Positions 6,954 to 14,008 of a stretch of 23,992 nucleotides of DNA are shown one piece after another. The DNA lies in assembly GCA_049274895.1 (NCBI GenBank), contig JBASTM010000024.1, positions 1 to 23,992 of the forward strand, read 5' to 3'. The notes beneath the pieces are model-generated. The model ran no database searches, had not been told where the DNA came from, and worked only from the letters and a program-made list of their open reading frames with translations. Numbering within the stretch: position 1 is the first letter of the stretch; each line of letters starts with the position of its first letter. The translations under genes were made by a program, and so were the position numbers. Source of the DNA: JACQLN01 sp049274895. GTDB lineage: Bacteria > Patescibacteriota > Minisyncoccia > JACQLN01.

Positions 6954-7460
6954 ATGAGGGATGTTTGCCGATATCACCACGGTATAGATAAAAATAAAAT
7001 TCTTAGGGCGGTTAATTTGGTTGTGCCCAAAAGTAAGACCATCCGCGAGTTTGGTCTTGTTTTTGTTTCTCCCCAAAAAATGGCGGAACTTAACTTAAAA
7101 TACCGCCGCCAGAACAAACCGACCAATATTTTGAGCTTTGCCGGGCTCTCCCGGGAACTTGGGTCCGGCGACCCATTCAAATCTGTTCAGGGTCGCCCTG
7201 AGTGGAGTCGAACGGGCGACCCATTCAAATCTGTTCAGGGTCGCCCTGAGCGGAGTCGAACGGGCGATGTGGTGGTTTGCCCCAAAGTGGCTGTGGCCGA
7301 GGCGAAAAAGTATGGTTTTACACAAAAAAACTGGATGACGCGTTTAATCGTTCATGCTATATTGCATCTAGCCGGTTACGATCACAAGACTCAGCGGGCT
7401 GAATTGGAAATGGAACGATTGGAAAATAAAACTTGTGAAAAGTTGGGTGTTTTGATTTAG
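6954..7460 (+). CDS. ybeY: Endoribonuclease YbeY with an in-frame repeat insertion
   Basis: YbeY is a metal-dependent RNase used in rRNA maturation and ribosome quality control. The 168 residues contain the family's KPTNILSF motif (55-62), GDVVVCPKVAVAEAKKYG, and the zinc site HAILHLAGYDH (His134, His138, His144). Between SFAGLSRELGS and GDVVVCP are two 16-residue repeats (72-103) beginning GDPFKSVQGRPE, which relatives lack; without them the protein would be about 136 residues, near normal. The insertion comes from a duplicated 48-bp palindromic DNA unit that keeps the frame. The core and active site are intact, so the enzyme is probably functional with an external loop. It starts 2 bp after the yqeY stop. 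Confidence 0.92.
   Translation: MRDVCRYHHGIDKNKILRAVNLVVPKSKTIREFGLVFVSPQKMAELNLKYRRQNKPTNILSFAGLSRELGSGDPFKSVQGRPEWSRTGDPFKSVQGRPERSRTGDVVVCPKVAVAEAKKYGFTQKNWMTRLIVHAILHLAGYDHKTQRAELEMERLENKTCEKLGVLI
7167..7262 (+). repeat. Two tandem 48-bp palindromic units inside ybeY
   Basis: The copies at 7167-7214 and 7215-7262 differ at one base (GAGTGG versus GAGCGG). Each starts GGCGACCC and ends GAGTCGAACG. GGGTCGCCC in one unit pairs with GGGCGACCC at the junction with the next, giving 9-bp stems. Removing both units restores a continuous ...GS-GDVVV... reading frame. Confidence 0.9.
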
Positions 7461-7501
7461 TTTTTTCTTTATTTTTGAGATTTAATTTTTGATTTTATAA
7501 C

Positions 7502-7566
7502 GTGGCCCCACTTCATCCCTCGTCCGCGATTGCTTCGCAATCGGGACTCGGGACTACGCGGGGCAC
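7502..7566. repeat. Nested hairpin between ybeY and ftsA
   Basis: Outer arms GTGGCCCC (7502-7509) and GGGGCAC (7560-7566) enclose a long hairpin (7516-7553): TCCC, GTCC and CGATTGC on one side of a TTC loop, with GCAATCG, GGAC and GGGA on the other, and one two-base mismatch. It could end transcription of the upstream cluster, although there is no T-run. The AT-rich stretch before it (7461-7500) shows nothing else. Confidence 0.65.
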
Positions 7567-7624
7567 ATATTTTCAACTATTCACTTCGTCCCGCTGAGCG
7601 GGACTTCGTTCACAGGAAAATATG
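7566..7624 (+). promoter_or_regulatory. Palindrome that includes the ftsA start codon
   Basis: CATATTTTC (7566-7574) is the exact reverse complement of GAAAATATG (7616-7624), whose last three bases are the ftsA ATG. Inside lies a perfect hairpin GTCCCGCT-g-AGCGGGAC (7588-7604). In RNA the outer pairing would cover both the start codon and the AGGA that could serve as its ribosome site. AACTATTCACTTCG inside resembles the AACTATTCGCTTCG of the element before hisS. Confidence 0.6.
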
Positions 7625-8860
7625 GCTCGCGAACGCATCATCACCGCTTTGGACTTGGGTTCCCACAAAATCAGGGTGGCTACGCTTTTAATCGGCCGCG
7701 ACGACGATCTTAAAGTAATCGGCTACGGGGAAAGTTGGACGCGGGGCGTTAGGCGGGGCCAATTAATAGATGCCCGCGAGGCCGTGGTCTCCATCAAAGA
7801 AGCGATAGCGGCCGCTTCTAGGGCCGGCAACGTCAAAATTTCCAAAGTGGTGGTGGGTTTGGGCGGCCCCCATTTTAAGTTGATGAGTTCCAAGGGTTCC
7901 ATCGCCGTTTCCCGCGCCGACGGCGAGATTTCGCCCGATGACGTCAATCGAGTTTTAGATTCAGCCCGGGCCGTGTCTATTCCACCCAATCGCGAGATAG
8001 TCCATACCATTCCCCTCGTCTATACCGTGGATGGGGAAGAAAAAGTAAAGGATCCGGTGGGTATGCGCGGGGTTCGGCTGGAAGCCGAAGCAATTTTAGT
8101 TTTGGGGCTTTCGCCGGTGTTAAGATCTGTAAAAAAAGCGGTCCAGGAGGCCGGTTTGGAATTGGAAAGAATAATTTACTCGCCGCTGGCGGTCAGCCGC
8201 GCAATTTTAACCAAAAAGCAAAAGGAATTAGGTTCAGCCGTGGTAGATATTGGCGCCACGACCACCAGTATTTCCATTTGGGAGGAATCGGATCTAAAAT
8301 ACGCCTCGGTGGTGCCGGTGGGCTCGGGTAAAATTACCGATGATGTGGCTATTGGCTTGAGAGTTTCACCGGAAATTTCGGAAAGGATGAAAACGGAACA
8401 TGGCTGCTGCTTGTCGGCTAGCGTTTCCCGCCGGGAGCAGGTGGTGCTGGCTGACTGGTCCAGCAGCGATATGGTGGTGCCCAAGTGGGAACTGGCCCGT
8501 ATTATTGAAGCTCGGGCCAGCGAGCTCTTGGAAATGGTGCAGGAAGAGTTTAAGAAATCGGGCAAAGCCAATCTTTTGCCGGCCGGAGTGGTTTTGGCCG
8601 GCGGTGGCGCGCGCTTGGAAGGTTTGGCGGAATTAGCCCGTAAAAAATTGAAATTGCCGGTGGAGCTAGGCCAGGTCAGGGAAGTCAAAACCGATTTTAA
8701 CGAGATTTTTACGGCTGATGCGGCTACCTTGACCGGTTTACTGCTTTACGAATACGATAGCGAGCAGAGCCGGGGAGAACGCGCCCAATCTGTTTCTTCG
8801 GACACCCTAGGCGGGTTTTGGCATAAAATCAAGGATTGGCTGGCCGACTTGGTGCCTTAG
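7622..8860 (+). CDS. ftsA: Cell division protein FtsA
   Basis: Actin-like ATPase that tethers FtsZ filaments to the membrane and recruits the divisome. The 412 residues show the actin-fold signatures: phosphate-1 LDLGSHKI (about 11-18), phosphate-2 VVDIGATTTSISIW, and the adenosine motif VLAGGGARLEGL. The 1C subdomain region (GVRRGQLIDAREAVVSIKEAI) and SVVPVGSGKITDDVA are typical. The C terminus GGFWHKIKDWLADLVP is an amphipathic helix of the kind that anchors FtsA to the membrane. It is upstream of ftsZ as in most bacteria, but 672 bp of unrelated sequence separates them. AGGA seven bases before the ATG may act as the ribosome site. Confidence 0.96.
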   Translation: MARERIITALDLGSHKIRVATLLIGRDDDLKVIGYGESWTRGVRRGQLIDAREAVVSIKEAIAAASRAGNVKISKVVVGLGGPHFKLMSSKGSIAVSRADGEISPDDVNRVLDSARAVSIPPNREIVHTIPLVYTVDGEEKVKDPVGMRGVRLEAEAILVLGLSPVLRSVKKAVQEAGLELERIIYSPLAVSRAILTKKQKELGSAVVDIGATTTSISIWEESDLKYASVVPVGSGKITDDVAIGLRVSPEISERMKTEHGCCLSASVSRREQVVLADWSSSDMVVPKWELARIIEARASELLEMVQEEFKKSGKANLLPAGVVLAGGGARLEGLAELARKKLKLPVELGQVREVKTDFNEIFTADAATLTGLLLYEYDSEQSRGERAQSVSSDTLGGFWHKIKDWLADLVP

Positions 8861-8955
8861 GAAAAATAAACAAACCTCCTTGCTACACTCTAAATCGTTC
8901 CGGCATATACGGAGTTTGCCGAGCACTTTTTTTGCGAGGCAAATTTGGGTGAGGG

Positions 8956-9000
8956 GAAAAGCAACACCTTAATCAATTTCAAGTTCTTGCTTTTCTTTTT
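8956..9000 (+). terminator. Probable terminator of ftsA
   Basis: GAAAAGCAA (8956-8964) and TTGCTTTTC (8987-8995) are perfect inverted arms followed by TTTTT. The 22-base loop is long. A second inverted pair, TTTGCC/GGCAAA, sits upstream at 8915-8943. The 8861-9125 gap contains no convincing ORF. Confidence 0.45.
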
Positions 9001-9051
9001 ACCGTATACACCGTGTTAAACGATAGTTACATCTTTTATTTACAAATTTGT

Positions 9052-9057
9052 TAGAAT
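9052..9057 (+). promoter_or_regulatory. -10 box for the small ORF
   Basis: TAGAAT at 9052-9057, directly inside the left inverted repeat. It predicts a leader of about 60 bases ending in the AGGAGGAG site. No clear -35 is seen. Confidence 0.35.
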
Positions 9058-9125
9058 ATGCTAGGTTAGAGCGAAGTCATTTTTGCGCTGTTTCCTGAAC
9101 AAGCCCCTTCAACAGGAGGAGAGTC

Positions 9126-9350
9126 GTGGCTAGGACAGTAGGTGACGTGATTAAGGCGCTCGAGATTGCTGGTAGCAATCTAGAAGTGGCAAAGCGAGTC
9201 GAAAGAGAGGGTCCCGAGCAGATGGCTAGACCCGGGGGGATACTCATGGTGATAGTGCTCTTACGCGACGAGCTTCGTGGATGTCAAACAGAGATCATGT
9301 TATCACCCAAAGCCGAGGAGGAGGTAACACTGCTCTTGAATAGCCAGTGA
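9126..9350 (+). CDS. Small protein of unknown function between ftsA and ftsZ
   Basis: Not recognised. A 74-residue, charged, probably helical soluble protein, MARTVGDVIKALEIAGSNLE at the start, with no signal peptide or membrane helix. The GTG start has a near-perfect Shine-Dalgarno, AGGAGGAG, seven bases upstream, unlike the housekeeping genes around it. Codon use also differs (more AGG, AGA and CGA for Arg). It has its own -10 box and a strong terminator, and lies inside 15-bp inverted repeats that interrupt the ftsA-ftsZ pair. The SD, frame and terminator make it likely to be expressed. A role in division is only a guess from position. Confidence 0.72.
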   Translation: MARTVGDVIKALEIAGSNLEVAKRVEREGPEQMARPGGILMVIVLLRDELRGCQTEIMLSPKAEEEVTLLLNSQ

Positions 9351-9380
9351 CCTAGATGTTCGCTCATCGCCGAGAATCCG

Positions 9381-9410
9381 GAGCTCCTTGCAAAATGCAG
9401 GGGGCTCTTT
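9381..9410 (+). terminator. Terminator of the small ORF
   Basis: A 12-bp stem with two G-U pairs, GAGCTCCTTGCA (9381-9392) and TGCAGGGGGCTC (9396-9407), an AAA loop and a short TTT tail, 30 bp after the stop. Confidence 0.75.
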
Positions 9411-9457
9411 AAATTTGTAAATAAATCGGAACGATATTTCTCTTTTTTTGACCACCA

Positions 9458-9485
9458 TTGCATATTTCTTGGGGGGCGCTATAAT
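9458..9485 (+). promoter_or_regulatory. Promoter of ftsZ
   Basis: A perfect TATAAT (9480-9485) lies 16 bp after TTGCAT (9458-9463), predicting a leader of about 40 bases. The leader is an AGTT/GTTTTT-rich low-complexity stretch without a Shine-Dalgarno. Confidence 0.55.
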
Positions 9486-9532
9486 CCTTAAATCAGTTTT
9501 TAGTTGCTAGTTTTTGGTTTTTAGTTGATACA

Positions 9533-10705
9533 ATGCCTCAAATTAAACCTGATGTAGAGACTTTTGCCCGCATTAAAGTGGTGGGCGTGGGCGGCTCGGG
9601 CGGATCGGCCATCCACCGGATGATGGCCAGCCGAATCCAAGGCGTTGATTTTGTGGCCGTTAACACCGACGCCCAGGCCCTGCATCACTGCCAGGCCCCG
9701 CGCAAAATACATATCGGCAAAAACACCACCCGGGGCCTAGGCGCGGGTATGAATCCCGACATCGGCCGCCAGGCGGCCGAAGAAAGCCGCGAAGAAATTG
9801 AAGAGGCCCTGCGCGGCTCCGATATGGTTTTTATAACCTGCGGCATGGGCGGCGGCACCGGCACGGGCGCCTCGCCCATTGTGGCCGAAGCGGCCAAGGA
9901 ATCGGGTGCTTTGACCGTGGCCGTCATCACCCGGCCGTTTTCTTTTGAAGGCCTGCAAAGAAACCGCATCGCCGAATCGGGCATAGAAGAATTAAAAGAG
10001 CGGGTGGATACCATCATCACCATTCCCAACGACCGGCTGCTGACCATAATCGACCGCAAAACATCGTTAATAAACGCTTTTGAAATTGTGGACGATGTGT
10101 TGCGCCAGGCCGTGCAGGGCATATCGGATTTGGTGACCATGCCCGGCATAGTCAATGTGGACTTTGCCGACGTTAAAGCCATTATGAAAGACGCCGGCTC
10201 GGCTTTGATGGGTATTGGCCGCGCTACCGGCGACGATCGGGCGCAGGAAGCGGCCCGGGCGGCCATCAATTCGCCCTTGCTGGAGGTTTCCATCAACGGC
10301 GCCAAGGGGGTGCTCTTTAACGTTTCGGGCGGGTCTGATCTTTCTATGAGCGAGGTCAACGAAGCCGCCCAAATAATCACCGAGTCCATTGACCGCGATG
10401 CCAAAGTCATCTTCGGCGCCGTCATAGACGATAAATTAAAGAAAGGCGAGATCAAAATTACGGTGGTGGCCACCGGATTCAGCGCCGAGGCCTTGGCCGG
10501 CGGCAAGTCTTTTATGCAGGATGCCGGTGAGTTTATGAAGCCCAGGGAATCCATGTTCAAAAAAGAAGATATGGTGGAATCGGTTATGGTAAAAACCGCC
10601 AAAACTAGCGGCAAGCCCTTTGAACCGCAAGTGCATTCGCTTAACGACGAAGAAGGCGACGACGAATTTGAGGTCCCGGCCTTTATCAGGCGGAAGATGA
10701 AATAA
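9533..10705 (+). CDS. ftsZ: Cell division protein FtsZ
   Basis: Tubulin-like GTPase that builds the division ring. In 390 residues: the N-terminal Rossmann start VVGVGGSGGSAIHRM (17-31), NTDAQAL, the tubulin signature GGGTGTG (106-112), the nucleotide-contact segment RNRIAESGIEELKERVDT, and the T7 synergy loop NVDFADVKAIM (208-218). The C-terminal domain is followed by a short acidic linker and the conserved tail VPAFIRRKMK, which binds FtsA and other partners; this matches the ftsA gene upstream. Length is normal. It has its own TATAAT promoter and a terminator after the stop, so it can be transcribed apart from ftsA. A 354-codon open frame on the opposite strand is a composition shadow. Confidence 0.98.
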   Translation: MPQIKPDVETFARIKVVGVGGSGGSAIHRMMASRIQGVDFVAVNTDAQALHHCQAPRKIHIGKNTTRGLGAGMNPDIGRQAAEESREEIEEALRGSDMVFITCGMGGGTGTGASPIVAEAAKESGALTVAVITRPFSFEGLQRNRIAESGIEELKERVDTIITIPNDRLLTIIDRKTSLINAFEIVDDVLRQAVQGISDLVTMPGIVNVDFADVKAIMKDAGSALMGIGRATGDDRAQEAARAAINSPLLEVSINGAKGVLFNVSGGSDLSMSEVNEAAQIITESIDRDAKVIFGAVIDDKLKKGEIKITVVATGFSAEALAGGKSFMQDAGEFMKPRESMFKKEDMVESVMVKTAKTSGKPFEPQVHSLNDEEGDDEFEVPAFIRRKMK

Positions 10706-10711
10706 CGTGTC

Positions 10712-10734
10712 GGATTGAAGTCGAACTTCAATCC
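10712..10734. repeat. Perfect palindrome after ftsZ with a GTCGAAC centre
   Basis: GGATTGAAGT, CGA, ACTTCAATCC: 10-bp perfect arms beginning 6 bp past the ftsZ stop. The centre AGTCGAACTT resembles the palindrome inside murD (GGTCGAACCT) and the end of the ybeY repeat (AGTCGAACGG). Confidence 0.75.
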
Positions 10735-10744
10735 ATAGTGGTTT

Positions 10745-10778
10745 AGCACGAGAGTGCGATTGCTGACTCGTGCTTTTT
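10745..10778 (+). terminator. Terminator of ftsZ
   Basis: AGCACGAG (10745-10752) and CTCGTGCT (10767-10774) form a perfect 8-bp stem followed by TTTTTAATTTT. Confidence 0.8.
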
Positions 10779-10854
10779 AATTTTGCCAAAAACACGTTTT
10801 TCTTGTCGCATCTGTGGATAACAGGACATTTTTCTCTTTTGAAAGCTATGGGTG

Positions 10855-11031
10855 TAAAATGAAGTCAGGTGACTTAAAAATTTTATTAAATGCGGTTCGG
10901 ATTTTTTGTGATTGGCTTTGAATTGTAAAGCTTCCGTATTTTGGTCGTAGGGAAGCTTTTGAATTCAAGGTGCTGCGTCCGCCGTCCGGCGGACGGACTG
11001 GTTGCAAAAGAGGCGAATCTCATAAAAAACA
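10855..11031 (+). promoter_or_regulatory. Structured leader upstream of nrdJ
   Basis: A -10-like TAAAAT (10855-10860) is followed by AAGTCA-gg-TGACTT (10862-10875), a long hairpin with 17 of 20 paired positions (10916-10935 with 10951-10970, containing AAAGCTTCC/GGAAGCTTT), and a tight hairpin GTCCGCCG-tc-CGGCGGAC (10977-10994). The region could be an attenuator or regulatory leader for the reductase. AGTCAGGTGAC resembles the B12 box of cobalamin riboswitches, but the rest of that aptamer is not visible. No NrdR box was seen. The preceding 10786-10854 stretch shows nothing. Confidence 0.4.
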
Positions 11032-13872
11032 ATGAGAAGGTCCGCCGTGGCTGAAAAAAAGGTCGTTCACGTCAATTTTAAGAAAAACGATCGCGTCAAT
11101 TACGTCAAACGTGATAAACATCTTAAGCCAGAAGCTAAGGTTTCTTTAGTACGCCGCTATTTTAGCCGGCCCGATAAACATCCTTTTGACGAAGTCAAAT
11201 GGGAGAAGCGCGACATAAAAATTTCGGGCTCGCGGGGCACGTTGGTGGACGCCAAGGGCTTGGAGTTTCCCAAATTCTGGTCGCATAACGCCGCCAGCAT
11301 CGCCGGCGCCAAGTATTTTAGGGGTTCGGGCGAGAAGCGCGAAACCTCCGTCCGCCAGATGATCACGCGCGTGGTCAAAACCATCGCCGGCTGGGGCGAA
11401 ATTTCCGGATATTTTAATACCAAAAACGAAGCCAAGATTTTTGAAGATGAACTGACCCATCTTTTGGTTTATCAAAAAGCCGCTTTCAACTCGCCGGTCT
11501 GGTTTAACGTCGGCATTAAAGAAAAACCTCAATGTAGCGCCTGTTTTATCCTGGCGGTGGATGACAATATGGAATCCATAATGGAATGGATTTCCACCGA
11601 AGCCGCCATTTTTAAGGGCGGCTCGGGCGCGGGCATCAATCTTTCGTCTTTAAGATCATCGCGGGAGCCGTTGTCCAATGGCGGTTATTCTTCGGGCCCG
11701 GTGTCTTTTATGCGCGGCGCCGACGCGGTGGCCGGTATGATCAAATCGGGCGGGGCCACCCGGCGCGCCGCTAAAATGGTGCTTTTGAACATAGACCACC
11801 CCGACGTGATGGAGTTTATCCGCTGCAAAGCCGAGGAAGAAAAGAAAGTTCGGGCTTTTTTGGCGGCCGGCTACAATATGCAGAACCTCAACGAGCCGGC
11901 TTGGGCTTCTATTCAATTTCAAAACGCCAACAATTCCGTGCGGCTTTCGGATGAGTTTTTGAAAGCGGTGGAGGAGGGTAAGGACTGGCAGACGCGGTTG
12001 ATAAAAACCGGCGCGGCGGCCGATACTTATCAAGCCCGCGATCTAATGCGCGAAATCTCCCAAGCCGCCTGGGAATGCGCCGACCCGGGCGTGCATTACA
12101 AAACCACCATAGACCAGTGGCACACTTGTTCCAGCACCGGCCCAATCAACGGCTGCAACCCTTGCAGTGAATACATGCATTTGGACAATTCGGCCTGCAA
12201 TTTGGCGTCCATCAACCTGATCCATTTTTTGAATGACGACGGCATGTTTAAGACGCGCGATTTTGTTCAGGCGGTGGATGTTATGATTTTGGCCCAGGAA
12301 ATTATTGTCGGCCATTCCTCGTATCCCACGCCTAAAATAGAGCGCACCGCTCATGATTTTAGAGAGCTCGGCTTGGGCTTTACCAATTTGGGCGGATTGT
12401 TGATGGCTAAGGCCTTGGCTTATGATTCCGAACCGGCTCGGGCTTGGGCCGGCGCCATTACGGCTTTGATGTGCGGCGAGGCCTATCGCTTGTCGGCGGA
12501 AGTGGCCAGCAAGTTGGGCGCTTACAACGGCTACGCCGTCAACAAAGAGCCGCAGTTAAAAGTTATCGGTATGCATCGCGATAAAATCAAAGAAATAAAC
12601 GCCAAAAACTTGGACGACAAGAAACTTTACCAGTCGGCCGCGAAGGTTTGGGACGAGGCCTTGTCTTTAGCCAAGAAGCACGGCGTCAGAAACTCGCAAG
12701 TCACTGTGATCGCGCCTACCGGCACCATCGCTTTGATGATGGATTGCGCCTGCACCGGCGTGGAGCCGCTGTTTGCGCCATTGGTCTACAAACAGTTGGT
12801 CGGCGGCGGCTATATGAAGTTAGCGGCCGATACCATTCCTTTGGCGCTTAAAAAACTGGACTATTCGGCCAAGCAGATAGTTGAAATAATGGAATGGATT
12901 GAGGACAAAGGCGTGGTGGAAGGCGCGCCCGGTTTAAAAGGAGAACACTTGCCTATTTTTGATTGCGCCGTAAAACCGGCCAACGGCACCCGAGCCATTC
13001 ACTGGCAAGGCCACGTTAAGATGGTGGCGGCGGTCCAGCCGTTCATTTCGGGCGCCATTTCCAAAACCTTTAATATGCCCGAAGAAACCACCGCGGATGA
13101 AATCCAAGAGGCCTATATACTCGGCTGGAAACTGGGGCTGAAAGCTTTTGCGGTTTATCGCGACGGTTGCAAAGCGGCCCAACCCCTTAGCACCAAAAAA
13201 TCCAAAAAAGAAGAAGTTAAAGCCCAACTGACCCTAAATATCGGTCCCCAGCAAAGAAAACTGCCGGCCATCCGCAGTTCCGAAACTCACAAGTTTACCA
13301 TTGCCGGCCATCAGGGCTTTTTGACCTACAGCATTTACGAAGATTCCACTTTGGCCGAGATATTCATCCGCATCGCCAAACAGGGCTCCACTTTGGCCGG
13401 GCTTTTGGATACCTTCGCCATTTCGGTTTCTATGGCCTTGCAGCACGGCGTGCCGCTTAAAAAGTTGTGCCACCAGTTTATTCACGGCCGCTACGAGCCG
13501 ATGGGTTTTACCGAAAATCAAAACATCCCGGTGGCCAGCTCCATTACTGATTATATTTTCAAATACCTCGCCTTGCGGTTTTTGCCGAGCGCGGAACTGG
13601 TTGAATTCGGTCTGGACAGCGCCAATAGAATCGAAAGCCATATGCCTAAATTAGCCACGGCGGCCGAAGGCGGCAGTTTGATAGTGGAAAACCTGGCCAA
13701 CCAAGAGCCAGTGGCAGTGGAGACGAAAATCGGCGGTGAAATTACCGGCGCTAAAAAATCCACGGGCGTCATTTACGCCGGCACCGTCTGCAAATTCTGC
13801 GGCGGGATGATGATCCGCACCGGCAGCTGTTTGACCTGCCGGCAGTGCGGGGAAGCGAACGGGGGGTGTTAA
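11032..13872 (+). CDS. nrdJ: Vitamin B12-dependent (class II) ribonucleoside reductase
   Basis: Makes deoxyribonucleotides from ribonucleotides using adenosylcobalamin to generate the thiyl radical; oxygen-independent. The 946 residues contain the active-site loop NPCSE (376-380; Asn, radical Cys378 and Glu), SACNLASINL with Cys389, the partner Cys in QCSACF (168-172), the phosphate-contact APTGTIALM, and a zinc-ribbon C terminus (CKFCGG...CLTCRQCGEANGGC) carrying the redox cysteines. This is the NrdJ_Z type. No NrdB-like or activase gene is nearby, as expected. The ATG at 11032 has no Shine-Dalgarno; an in-frame GTG at 11047 has AGAAGG six bases upstream and could be the true start. The adenosyltransferase that could supply its cofactor is the next gene. 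Confidence 0.97.
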   Translation: MRRSAVAEKKVVHVNFKKNDRVNYVKRDKHLKPEAKVSLVRRYFSRPDKHPFDEVKWEKRDIKISGSRGTLVDAKGLEFPKFWSHNAASIAGAKYFRGSGEKRETSVRQMITRVVKTIAGWGEISGYFNTKNEAKIFEDELTHLLVYQKAAFNSPVWFNVGIKEKPQCSACFILAVDDNMESIMEWISTEAAIFKGGSGAGINLSSLRSSREPLSNGGYSSGPVSFMRGADAVAGMIKSGGATRRAAKMVLLNIDHPDVMEFIRCKAEEEKKVRAFLAAGYNMQNLNEPAWASIQFQNANNSVRLSDEFLKAVEEGKDWQTRLIKTGAAADTYQARDLMREISQAAWECADPGVHYKTTIDQWHTCSSTGPINGCNPCSEYMHLDNSACNLASINLIHFLNDDGMFKTRDFVQAVDVMILAQEIIVGHSSYPTPKIERTAHDFRELGLGFTNLGGLLMAKALAYDSEPARAWAGAITALMCGEAYRLSAEVASKLGAYNGYAVNKEPQLKVIGMHRDKIKEINAKNLDDKKLYQSAAKVWDEALSLAKKHGVRNSQVTVIAPTGTIALMMDCACTGVEPLFAPLVYKQLVGGGYMKLAADTIPLALKKLDYSAKQIVEIMEWIEDKGVVEGAPGLKGEHLPIFDCAVKPANGTRAIHWQGHVKMVAAVQPFISGAISKTFNMPEETTADEIQEAYILGWKLGLKAFAVYRDGCKAAQPLSTKKSKKEEVKAQLTLNIGPQQRKLPAIRSSETHKFTIAGHQGFLTYSIYEDSTLAEIFIRIAKQGSTLAGLLDTFAISVSMALQHGVPLKKLCHQFIHGRYEPMGFTENQNIPVASSITDYIFKYLALRFLPSAELVEFGLDSANRIESHMPKLATAAEGGSLIVENLANQEPVAVETKIGGEITGAKKSTGVIYAGTVCKFCGGMMIRTGSCLTCRQCGEANGGC

Positions 13873-13873
13873 G

Positions 13874-13908
13874 TATTTGTCCAAGAGCGAAGCGGTTGGC
13901 GACAAATA
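13874..13908. repeat. Hairpin with GAGCGAAGCG core after nrdJ
   Basis: Arms TATTTGTC (13874-13881) and GACAAATA (13901-13908) are perfect; the 19-base loop contains GAGCGAAGCG, the reverse complement of the CGCTTCGCTC core found before hisS. It starts directly after the nrdJ stop and abuts the dispersed element at 13913. Confidence 0.7.
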
Positions 13909-13912
13909 GTTA

Positions 13913-14008
13913 ACCCAGCACCTTTTAGATGTATAAATACCTTTACCTTGAAAAGGTGCTGGGTGCTCAATTTTGTACCTGCTCGCCCGGCTCGCAGACA
14001 AAATTGGC
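13913..14008 (+). repeat. Palindrome-bearing dispersed element, copy 2 (upstream of the cobO-type gene)
   Basis: The same 13-bp arms as copy 1 (CCCAGCACCTTTT 13914-13926; AAAAGGTGCTGGG 13951-13963) and a similar 45-base tail, again ending AAAATTGGC at the ATG of the next gene. The 24-base loop is the reverse complement of the copy 1 loop, with one short indel/mismatch. The tail itself holds inverted arms CAATTTTGT/ACAAAATTG around CTCGCCCGGCTCGC. Confidence 0.8.

Larger units (their letters stand above)
9035..9425. repeat. Small-ORF cassette bounded by 15-bp perfect inverted repeats
   Basis: TTTATTTACAAATTT at 9035-9049 is exactly inverted at 9411-9425 (AAATTTGTAAATAAA). The 391-bp segment carries a -10 box, an SD-led 74-codon gene and its terminator, lying between ftsA and ftsZ. 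A 9-bp word, ATCGTTCCG, lies left of the cassette (about 8893) and is inverted just outside its right end (about 9427). This looks like an inserted unit, although the AT-rich arms could also be incidental. Confidence 0.55.

Noticed and set aside
7167..7262. CRISPR array from the tandem 48-bp units
   Set aside because: Only two directly adjoining units with no spacers, inside a coding frame, and no cas genes in the window.
9685..10749. A 354-codon minus-strand open frame opposite ftsZ
   Set aside because: Caused by GC-rich codon structure of ftsZ; it has no ribosome site, is Ser/Ala/Thr-rich low-information sequence and matches no family.
10862..10875. A full cobalamin riboswitch before nrdJ
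   Set aside because: Only a B12-box-like word is present; the other conserved cobalamin aptamer blocks were not found, so no riboswitch is annotated.
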